Source: Brassica napus (Eukaryota; Streptophyta; Magnoliopsida; Brassicales; Brassicaceae). Taken from it: 64,000 nt of DNA. The notes under the pieces were generated by a model. It did no database searches. It worked only from the letters and a program-made list of their open reading frames with translations, and had not been told where the DNA came from. Where the stretch lies: positions 248,001 to 312,000 of the forward strand of contig NW_026015657.1 of NCBI RefSeq assembly GCF_020379485.1, written 5' to 3'. A program made the translations under genes and the position numbers. Of the stretch, positions 11,143-18,901 are shown in pieces (the first letter of the stretch is position 1; the number at the start of each line of letters is the position of its first letter).

Positions 11143-11396
11143 CTCCCAGCCATCAGAAAGAGCTGCTTGCTTGAGAAACATCCTAGAGGGGCTCGGAATT
11201 GGAGTGTCCCAGGATCAGAGTAGGCGTCCAGAACCTACTCCAGCTGCAGCAGAAGAACCATCCCACTTTGCACATGAGGGGGGAAGTGAATCAGTATCTG
11301 AACTAGAGGACCAAGGCTTAGAAGAGGCCGGTGAGCTAGGAAACAGAGGAACTGATTCTCCTGTCCAAAGTGGAGAAGGATCAGCAAGGGGAGAAC
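11143..11396 (+). pseudogene. copia A gag-pol fragment 2: integrase-RT linker
   Basis: This 254-bp island of copia A lies between insertions B and C. It starts with B's target copy CTCCC and ends with C's target copy AGAAC (11392-11396). It encodes the low-complexity, acidic linker between integrase and reverse transcriptase, and lines up with the uninterrupted linker of F near 45820-46075. It is not expected to make a product alone. Confidence 0.93.
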
Positions 11397-12174
11397 TGAT
11401 GAGATCCTAGGATGATGCTCTGGAACAGATGGGATAATCCTTGCAGAAACGAATCAAAAGACTCAAGCTTCTCAAGGTATGTGGATCGAATGGTGACACA
11501 AGAGGCTGCGGAAAGGCTCCTTGATACTCCTAGGCAATAGATCGGATATGACACACCAAACTAGAGCCCTTAGTCTCTGGATATTACACACCAGAAGTTG
11601 GATATTACACACCAACACTCAATCAACTCGACAAGCAAGAAGAAAAGAGAAAACAAAGGTTTTTGATAAAAAGATGGATACTGATACAAGGGGCCACGAC
11701 CAGAATATAAAGGAGAAGCCTTGTACATGCACAAGGTCTCGAAAATACAAGGGAAATAAAGACAAAGGCTCCCTTGGAAACACAACAAAGACTAGAGTTT
11801 TTCGAAAACTAAATAACATAAAAGCATAGCTTAAAATATAAGATAAGGTCTTCATGTGGACAGACCAAGATCAATCATCTAGGAGATAGGAGAAGTAGAC
11901 TTGTGGCCTCGTTAAAAACCTTCCTTTGGAAAACCCAGTGGGACAAAACCAAAGGTTAGGAAAAGAGCACACACAAGCTACTTGCCTAGATGATGATCAG
12001 CTTGAAGGTGGAGTAGCTTGAATGATGGTTAAGGTGTCTTGGATGATCAAGCTTCGGCCAAGACTAATGTATTCTTCTTGTTTCCAAATGTTCTTCAAGG
12101 TTGCATCCTCAGCTACAAGCTCTTCAGGTTCAGGTTCATGCTTCCAGTCCTTGGTGCTTTCCATGATCATATCA
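11397..12174 (-). repeat. 3' LTR of element C
   Basis: 778 bp, matching 15542-16319. The final roughly 58 codons of the element's frame lie in it, ending with TGA at 11997-11999. The post-stop hairpin is at 11967-11907 in element sense. Confidence 0.93.
11907..11967 (-). other. Post-stop conserved hairpin block, element C (3' LTR copy)
   Basis: Same architecture as in B. The arms are a perfect CCTTTGG/CCAAAGG around the constant GTTTTGTCCC and TGGGTTTTCC, followed by AAGGTTTTTAACGAGG. It starts about 29 nt after the stop codon. The 5' LTR copy is at 16052-16112. Confidence 0.75.
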
Positions 12175-14807
12175 TCCCCTCCCACTTCAAAAAGATTTGT
12201 CCTCAAATCTGTGTTACCTGCAATAGAAGGGACCAAGTCAGTATCATCAGAGTTTATAATCAGATTACACTTACCTTGCAAGCCTCTTTGATAGGCATTG
12301 TCGCTGACTGGTTCTATTAGGTAGAAGGGACTGATCCATTTGGCTTTCCTCACTCCTGAGGCATTACTTAGACCTGATACATTGAAACAAGACAAGTTAA
12401 CACAAGCAAAATCATCATAGAGTAAGAGTCTTATCCCAAAGTTGTATTTTCTCGGTTTTGGCTTGTATGCTGCATCTGGAGGTGCTTCTTTGATGAGGAT
12501 GAAGCAAGTGACGTCCTGATGTCTCTCCTGGCTTAGATCAGGCGGCTTGAAACGTTTGTCTTCCTCACGCTTGTTCTTTCTTTTTGCATGCTTCAAAGCT
12601 TTCATATAATCTGCACATGACTCTTTTGGCAAAAACAAGTGCATCATATCGGTGTAATCAATAAAAGAACTCTTGAAAACATGATTAGTTACCTTACCAT
12701 GCTCACCTGGTCGCCATAGATAGGATTGAGATGTTCTGAACTCAGAAAAGTTCAGACAAAGTAAACACAGAATCACCCGTCTTGTAGAACCCATAACTCT
12801 TTTATTTGAGAAGCTTTGGTCATGATTCCAGTTCGACGTGAGACCCTGATGAGTGTAGTTTCCATTGCAGTTGAGTTTGTTGCTTAATTCCTTCTGGTTG
12901 CTGAGATATGATCCTCGGACTGCTCCTATGTCAGAGTTGGCGGCTAGACAGCTTCCAAGATTTGATTGTTGCATCTCCAACTTAGCCAAGGATCCATTCT
13001 TGATACTCTGATCATTACTATAGCCTCTCCTTTCGAAAAGTATAGCACTCAAAACTGTTTGACCTACTCTAATGAGATCTCCATCTCCACTCTTGATTTG
13101 ACAATCTCTGAAATGGTATTGAAGCTTCTGCAAATCTGGTGGCTTCCACGCCTTGACATGATCAAGAAGCAAGGCATTTTGATCAGCTTCCAACTCCTTA
13201 TTACCCAAGCTGGTTCTAGCACGAGCAGAGCACTCTCCAAGGATGATAAGTGTGCTGTCATATGCTCCAGGTTTCCACAAGTAGATCTGTAACCTTCCAG
13301 CCCAATCTGATATAAGCAGCTCACAGAATTTGGCTAAACCGATATGTTTTGCGGAATTGACAATATCTTGATGATCAGGTGGCCATTTGCTGCGTTTTCC
13401 GGTTTGTTGGATCCAGGAAAGAGTGGGTAACATTCTCCAATTGGTTTCGTAGTGAAAATCTTGCTGAGCTGAGACGTGCATCCCTTTAGCTTCAGAGGGT
13501 AAAAGATCACCAAAAACAATTGTTGTTGCTGCCGATTTCTTCTCAATCACTATGGGATTGTTCCTGTGATTCCACAACTCTCCTCCAGGCTCAAATACAA
13601 CATGTTCCATGCCCAGTTCGTGTCTTGAAAGCTCTACTGCTCTGGTCTTGTTCCAGACAAAGGGATTGAACAGAAAAATACCCAAGAATGTCTTTTGGAA
13701 ATCACACGGGTCAAAGACAATCAGTTGTCTCTTTTTGCAAGCTGTCTGTGGTTTCCTGGGTGTCTCTTCTGGTACTATGGCTTGTTTGAAAGGAACCATG
13801 ACGTTCTGAACAGGCTGCTCATCTTTCTGAATGGCAGCTGATGATTCTTTGGCTTGATCTCCTTGAATAGATGTAGCTGATACCGGCTCTACTCCACTGT
13901 CTGATTTTGATTCCATGGGTGCCTCCTCTTCTATTACATCCTGTTTGAAGAGAATCAGGTCGTCCTTGATGGGTTGATCATCCTTCTGAATGGTGATTGT
14001 TGGAATCTCGGTTTGATCTTCTTGAACTAGTGCAGCCAAGTCTGATTGTGCAACTGAGTCTGGTTCTGCATCTTTGAGTTCTGAGACAGTTGAGGAAAGC
14101 GCTTGGTTCTGTACTTCTAAGGATGGAGATATAGTCTTGGACTGTTTAAGTTGTTTCTCTACATCCCTAAACGCTTGTGAAATTGCCTTCCTTATGCTAT
14201 CTTCAAAGGAATAGGTTGATGTTTTGCTTGATGAAACCAGGTTACTAGATGGACTTGATCTCTTGCTGTCTGGTTGTTTCTGAACTGATAATGAAGAACA
14301 TAGCTTTGTCTCAGGCTGCTTTTGAATAACTTCCTTGTGGAACTGTCTTGGAACGTACTCTCTACGCATCAAAGCCCTCAGCTTAAGCCATGTTTCCACT
14401 GGTTCTTTTCCATCAAGTCTTCTGCACTTTATCAACTGATTCCACCATCTTAAAGCATGACCACAAAACTCAGCAGTAGCCATTTGAATCTTCTTTTTTT
14501 CAGCATAGTGTTGACTACTGAAAATCAACTCAATCTTCTTTTCCCACTTCACATAAGCTTCAGGATCAGCCTGGCCATGAAAAGAAGGAATTTGATATTT
14601 CAATCCAGCATGCTTCCAGTTTCTGTCCATCTGATCAAACTCCTTTTTCTTGTACTCATCTCTGGATGATCTGCCTTTCCTTTGCTGCTGTATGTCTTGT
14701 CTGAATTTTCTCAATTGATCTTTGCAGGCTTTATCCATACTGGCTGTGAATTCTTCAAGAAAAAGCTTTTCTTTCTTGCTGAGTTCTCCTTTTTGATCTC
14801 CTGCCAT
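11997..14807 (-). CDS. Gag-like protein of non-autonomous element C (936 aa), middle unrecognised
   Basis: I start it at the ATG at 14807; the frame opens upstream at a TTG at 14870. Residues 71-165 resemble the Retrotrans_gag domain of B (aromatic and WW-centred motifs such as ALRWWNQL). There is no zinc knuckle. Residues from about 240 to 380 are acidic and contain two imperfect repeats of about 43 residues, each with an IQKD(D/E)QP and an FKQ motif. The long middle has two LW(K/R)PG motifs and two KPPDL motifs and matches nothing I recognise. The end has an NAYQ...EVGGDD stretch like the post-integrase tail of B, then runs into the 3' LTR. Possible origins are a degraded but still open integrase region or captured sequence. 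An open frame this long suggests recent selection or youth. Function beyond Gag is unknown. Confidence 0.8.
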   Translation of the reverse strand: MAGDQKGELSKKEKLFLEEFTASMDKACKDQLRKFRQDIQQQRKGRSSRDEYKKKEFDQMDRNWKHAGLKYQIPSFHGQADPEAYVKWEKKIELIFSSQHYAEKKKIQMATAEFCGHALRWWNQLIKCRRLDGKEPVETWLKLRALMRREYVPRQFHKEVIQKQPETKLCSSLSVQKQPDSKRSSPSSNLVSSSKTSTYSFEDSIRKAISQAFRDVEKQLKQSKTISPSLEVQNQALSSTVSELKDAEPDSVAQSDLAALVQEDQTEIPTITIQKDDQPIKDDLILFKQDVIEEEAPMESKSDSGVEPVSATSIQGDQAKESSAAIQKDEQPVQNVMVPFKQAIVPEETPRKPQTACKKRQLIVFDPCDFQKTFLGIFLFNPFVWNKTRAVELSRHELGMEHVVFEPGGELWNHRNNPIVIEKKSAATTIVFGDLLPSEAKGMHVSAQQDFHYETNWRMLPTLSWIQQTGKRSKWPPDHQDIVNSAKHIGLAKFCELLISDWAGRLQIYLWKPGAYDSTLIILGECSARARTSLGNKELEADQNALLLDHVKAWKPPDLQKLQYHFRDCQIKSGDGDLIRVGQTVLSAILFERRGYSNDQSIKNGSLAKLEMQQSNLGSCLAANSDIGAVRGSYLSNQKELSNKLNCNGNYTHQGLTSNWNHDQSFSNKRVMGSTRRVILCLLCLNFSEFRTSQSYLWRPGEHGKVTNHVFKSSFIDYTDMMHLFLPKESCADYMKALKHAKRKNKREEDKRFKPPDLSQERHQDVTCFILIKEAPPDAAYKPKPRKYNFGIRLLLYDDFACVNLSCFNVSGLSNASGVRKAKWISPFYLIEPVSDNAYQRGLQGKCNLIINSDDTDLVPSIAGNTDLRTNLFEVGGDDMIMESTKDWKHEPEPEELVAEDATLKNIWKQEEYISLGRSLIIQDTLTIIQATPPSS
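12175..12185 (-). other. Polypurine tract of element C, also coding
   Basis: Element-sense GTGGGAGGGGA abuts the LTR start TGATATG. It doubles as codons in the Val-Gly-Gly-Asp-Asp stretch, the same arrangement as in B. Confidence 0.85.
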
Positions 14808-15541
14808 GGTACCTGAGACAAGAGAAAGACTAAGCCAGTAAATAGTTCTACAGAGAAAACAAAAAAACAATTTGCAAAATCAGAGATTCAAATTGAAGCT
14901 TAAAACTTTAGACAATTCTCAGAACAAATTCAAACTCAACCAATGATTTAAAAGAGATCAAAACTAATCAGAACAGAATTGAAATCTTAAGCCTATCAGA
15001 TCAGATTGATTTCGAAACTAGAACAAAAAAAATGGAGAGATAGATTTCGATTTCAGATTCAAGCACAGATTTTTCAAAACAAAAATATCAAAACGAAATC
15101 AATCAAACTTGCACTACACGGATTAGGTTTCAAAATATCAATCAACACACGATCAGAGATGATATGATAACAGATGATGAGATTTAGATCAAGCAAGAAC
15201 AGATCTAAAACAATAAGAACAGATCGACTGCAATCAACAAACAGATTCAGATCAAGCAATCGGATAACTTGATAAACAAGGATCCGAACAGTCTAATACC
15301 CAAAACAAGATCTAATTAACCCAAATTCGATAGATTTCTTCACAAGGAACACAGATCAACACGAAATCAAAGAGTATATGAAGAGACTTCACCAGATTCG
15401 TGATCAAAAACACTTAGATCTAACAGATTTCAACAATAGAAACACAAATCGATCAAAATCTCAACAGAATATGAAGAGATCAAATCGAAAATCAGAGAGA
15501 AAAATCAAACACTTCCCTTCCAGAGTTGCTCTGATACCACT
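14808..15541 (-). other. Long 5' leader of element C with primer site
   Basis: About 730 nt of untranslated leader. The primer site is + strand GCTCTGATACCA at 15528-15539, two bases from the LTR. The leader is A-rich on the + strand, so U-rich in the RNA, and repeatedly contains GATC/AACAGATC words, for example around 15180-15260. No convincing gene is seen. Packaging signals would be expected here, but none can be named. Confidence 0.8.
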
Positions 15542-16319
15542 TGATGAGATCCTAGGATGATGCTCTGGAACAGATGGGATAATCCTTGCAGAAACGAATC
15601 AAAAGACTCAAGCTTCTCAAGGTATGTGGATCGAATGGTGACACAAGAGGCTGCGGAAAGGCTCCTTGATACTCCTAGGCAATAGATCGGATATGACACA
15701 CCAAACTAGAGCCCTTAGTCTCTGGATATTACACACCAGAAGTTGGATATTACACACCAACACTCAATCAACTCGACAAGCAAGAAGAAAAGAGAAAACA
15801 AAGGTTTTTGATAAAAAGATGGATACTGATACAAGGGGCCACGACCAGAATATAAAGGAGAAGCCTTGTACATGCACAAGGTCTCGAAAATACAAGGGAA
15901 ATAAAGACAAAGGCTCCCTTGGAAACACAACAAAGACTAGAGTTTTTCGAAAACTAAATAACATAAAAGCATAGCTTAAAATATAAGATAAGGTCTTCAT
16001 GTGGACAGACCAAGATCAATCATCTAGGAGATAGGAGAAGTAGACTTGTGGCCTCGTTAAAAACCTTCCTTTGGAAAACCCAGTGGGACAAAACCAAAGG
16101 TTAGGAAAAGAGCACACACAAGCTACTTGCCTAGATGATGATCAGCTTGAAGGTGGAGTAGCTTGAATGATGGTTAAGGTGTCTTGGATGATCAAGCTTC
16201 GGCCAAGACTAATGTATTCTTCTTGTTTCCAAATGTTCTTCAAGGTTGCATCCTCAGCTACAAGCTCTTCAGGTTCAGGTTCATGCTTCCAGTCCTTGGT
16301 GCTTTCCATGATCATATCA
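15542..16319 (-). repeat. 5' LTR of element C
   Basis: 778 bp, the partner of 11397-12174 and identical in the stretches compared. It is followed by the target copy AGAAC (16320-16324). Hairpin copy at 16052-16112. Confidence 0.93.
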
Positions 16320-18150
16320 AGAACTGAATGAAGAAGATCAGAGACAAGGAGAGGCTAGAGCTGAAGCTGAAGAACAGACTGAAGCAGTGACTCCACAAGT
16401 AGAAGAAGAACAAGAGATGGCACAAGAAGGGCCAGTGTTGAGAAGGAGTACAAGGCTGAGGAAGGATCCTTCCAGTTGGGTAAACACGAGAGTGTACTAC
16501 AATGCCCAAGCTGTGAAGCATCCTACTCAGGCTGTGTGTTCCTTTGCTCAATATCCAGAAGCACATTGTGCATTTATGGTAAACTTAGATAAGAATCACA
16601 TTCCAAGAAGCTATGAAGAGGCAATGGAAGATAAGGAATGGAAGGAATCAGTAGGAGCTGAGGCAGGAGCTATGATAAAGAATGACACATGGTATGAGAG
16701 TGAACTACCAAAAGGGAAGAAGGCTGTGTCTAGTAGATGGATCTTTACAGTCAAGTACAAGGCTGATGGGTCGATTGAGAGGAAGAAGACTAGACTGGTA
16801 GCAAGAGGGTTCACTCAGACTTATGGAGAAGACTACATTGATACATTTGCTCCAGTTGCAAAGCTACACACCATTCGAATAGTCCTATCAGTGGCTACTA
16901 ACCTTGGGTGGGATCTTTGGCAGATGGATGTTAAGAATGCATTTCTCCAAGGAGAGTTAGAAGATGAAGTTTACATGCTACCACCTCCGGGCCTAGAAGG
17001 GATGGTGAAACCAGGGAATGTGCTGAGACTGAAGAAGGCCATCTATGGGTTGAAGCAATCACCAAGGGCATGGTATCACAAGCTGAGCACAACTCTAAAT
17101 GGAAGAGGTTTCAGGAAATCAGAGCTTGATCACACTCTCTTCACTCTTACGACACCTGCTGGCATTGTTGTGCTTCTTGTATATGTGGATGACATAGTTA
17201 TCACAGGCAGTGATAAGGTTGAAATCAAGGAGACCAAGGAGTTTCTGAAATCTGTGTTTGACATCAAAGACTTGGGAGAAATGAAGTACTTCCTTGGAAT
17301 TGAGCTGTGCAGATCAGAAGAAGGGTTGTTCATCTCACAAAGGAAGTATATCTTGGATCTATTGAAGGAGGCTGGTGCGTATGGTGGAAAGACAGCCAAG
17401 ATGCCCATGGAGGATGGGTATAAAGCTCCACGTGAGGGGGAGCTAGAAGATAGTAAGCTATTTCATGATCCAAAGCTATACAGGAAGCTTGTGGGGAAGC
17501 TGATCTATCTAACCATCACTAGGCCAGACATCTGTTTTGCTGTGAACCAAGTGAGTCAGCATATGCAAGCTCCAAGAGAGCATCACTGGCGCATGGTAGA
17601 AAGAGTTCTCATGTATCTGAATGGAACTCAAGGGCTTGGTATATGGATGGGTTGTAACGGGAGTACTGAAGCAGTGGGATAGTGTGATGCAGATTGGGCT
17701 GGAGACAGAACAGATAGAAGATCTACAACCGGCTATTGCACATTCATTGGTGGAAACATGGTTACTTGGAAGAGTAAGAAGCAGAAGGTGGTGTCATGCT
17801 CAAGTGCCGAGGCTGAGTATAGAGCAATGCTAAAGCTCACAAATGAGTTGGTATGGATTAAAGGAATACTGAAGCACTTGGAGATTGAGCAAGCAACACC
17901 AATGACCATGCACTGTGACAATCAAGCAGCCATTCACATAGCCACAAACTCGGTGTTCCATGAAAGAACTAAGCACATTGAAGTGGACTGTCATAAAGTG
18001 AGGCAGATGATAGTCTTGGGAGTAATACTGCCGTGCTACACAAGGAGTGAGGATCAGTTGGCAGATGTATTCACTAAGGCGGCTAGGCAAAAGACAATGG
18101 AGTCAATTCACATAAGGTTGGGACTCCTTGATCTTTCGCCTAAGGGCTGA
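16320..18150 (+). pseudogene. copia A gag-pol fragment 3: reverse transcriptase and RNase H with a nonsense codon
   Basis: The rest of copia A's pol after insertion C. It covers the end of the linker (RRSTRLRKDPSSW), the reverse transcriptase with a YVDD active site, and RNase H with Asp, Glu and Asp motifs (CDADW, AEAEYRAM, HCDNQAA). TAG at 17680-17682 replaces the Tyr codon of the GYCDAD motif that F encodes as TAT, so RNase H is cut off at its start. Downstream the frame stays open to a TGA at 18148-18150. With two insertions upstream this is non-functional. Confidence 0.95.
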
Positions 18151-18181
18151 TCTATACACTCTCCTGATCATGAGGTCCTTA

Positions 18182-18243
18182 CTCTTTTTCCCTCATCAGA
18201 GTTTTGTCCCAATGGGTTTTCTTTGATGAGGTTTTTAATGAGG
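18182..18243 (+). other. Post-stop conserved hairpin block, copia A
   Basis: It starts 31 nt after the pol stop codon. Arms CCTCATCA (18191-18198) and TGATGAGG (18224-18231) are perfectly complementary around the constant TTTTGTCCC-AA-TGGGTTTTC. TTTTTAATGAGG follows. The layout is the same as in the gypsy elements, with different arm sequence. Confidence 0.78.
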
Positions 18244-18261
18244 AGGAGCTCATGATCCTTC

Positions 18262-18301
18262 CAAGCTTGACTTGTTCCACATGGTCAAGCTTGAGGGGGA
18301 G
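18262..18301 (+). other. Pre-PPT hairpin and polypurine tract of copia A
   Basis: Arms CAAGCTTGAC (18262-18271) and GTCAAGCTTG (18284-18293) are perfectly complementary with a 12-nt loop. They run directly into the polypurine tract GAGGGGGAG (18293-18301), which abuts the 3' LTR. Confidence 0.85.
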
Positions 18302-18901
18302 TGTTGAGATGAGCTGAGGAATATGAGGAGAGTTGTTCAGGGTTGAAGAGGTTGTGATGTGGAGAAGAGGAGAAGGATCGGCCTTAGGGAGAACCGTCCG
18401 TACCGGTCCGTACAGGTCCGTACCATGGCCGTACGGCCGTACAGACGGTATCGACCAAGCGGTAAAGAAATGTTACCGCGAGAAGAAGTTCACGGTCTGA
18501 TCATGTTTTGCCTTGACCAAAGAAGGCATATGACCGTTTATGGATAGAGGAAGAGCGTCTCTACAGGCTGGCACAGGCTGGAAGGATAAGGTTCACTTTT
18601 AGCATAGTGACCACGCGTGTGGAGAGGCTCATTGGTCCGGTTCAAATTAAAGGCTCCCTTAGACTTGACCTCACATGCTTAGTCTCTTCTTAAACCCTAG
18701 TATCACCTCCTATATATTGTAAACACTCTCTCATTAATAATGCATGCGAGTTATGTTACTCTCTCTCTAGTCTCTCTCTCTTGTTCATCATGGATCATAC
18801 TTAATCTCCCCATTTCTCTCACAATCTCTTCTAAACCTCTCTTAATCTCTTACCAAATCTCTCTTAATCTCTCAATACCTATTCTACTCTCTAATCTCAT
18901 A
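18302..18901 (+). repeat. 3' LTR of copia A
   Basis: 600 bp; begins TGTTGAG, ends CTCATA, followed by the target copy TCTCC. No difference from the 5' LTR was found by eye. CCGTAC cluster at 18396-18442. Confidence 0.95.

Larger units (their letters stand above)
11397..16319 (-). mobile_element. Non-autonomous gypsy-type LTR element C, nested in copia A
   Basis: A complete 4923-bp element: 778-bp LTRs at 11397-12174 and 15542-16319 and a target duplication AGAAC at 11392-11396 and 16320-16324. Element-sense termini are TGATATGATC...GATCTCATCA. It has an initiator-Met primer site and a polypurine tract but only one frame, with a Gag-like domain and an integrase-tail-like end and no protease, RT, RNase H or integrase core. 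The LTRs look identical by eye, so something mobilised it recently. A B-like chromovirus is the obvious candidate helper: similar Gag, same primer tRNA, same trick of coding into the LTR, same TGAT...ATCA ends. I do not recognise it as a named family. Confidence 0.93.
1047..18901 (+). mobile_element. Ty1/copia LTR retrotransposon A (family 1), split by two nested elements
   Basis: The boundaries are exact: 600-bp LTRs at 1047-1646 and 18302-18901 and a 5-bp target duplication TCTCC at 1042-1046 and 18902-18906 within satellite. Without the two insertions and their duplicated target sites the element would be about 6.0 kb, matching its relative F (5996 bp). Order is LTR, initiator-Met tRNA primer site, gag-PR-IN-RT-RH, polypurine tract, LTR. 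Gypsy element B interrupts it at 4220/11143 and non-autonomous element C at 11396/16320, both in the linker between integrase and reverse transcriptase. A nonsense codon at 17680 further breaks pol. The LTRs look identical by eye, so it is young although dead. Confidence 0.97.

Noticed and set aside
10782..11153. 123-codon frame at the 5' LTR of B
   Set aside because: It is the LTR copy of the polyprotein tail, opened by chance at the junction with copia A. Not a separate gene.
11521..11829. 102-, 72- and 78-codon frames in the element C LTR, duplicated at 15666-16000
   Set aside because: Overlapping frames on both strands of an LTR, duplicated with it. The region is explained by LTR and hairpin function.
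11997..14807. Element C frame as a captured host gene
   Set aside because: The middle matches no host protein I recognise and both ends are gypsy-like, so capture cannot be claimed from this sequence alone.
18302..18901. Solo LTR at this position
   Set aside because: It has a partner at 1047-1646 and matching TCTCC target copies, so it is the 3' LTR of the split element A.
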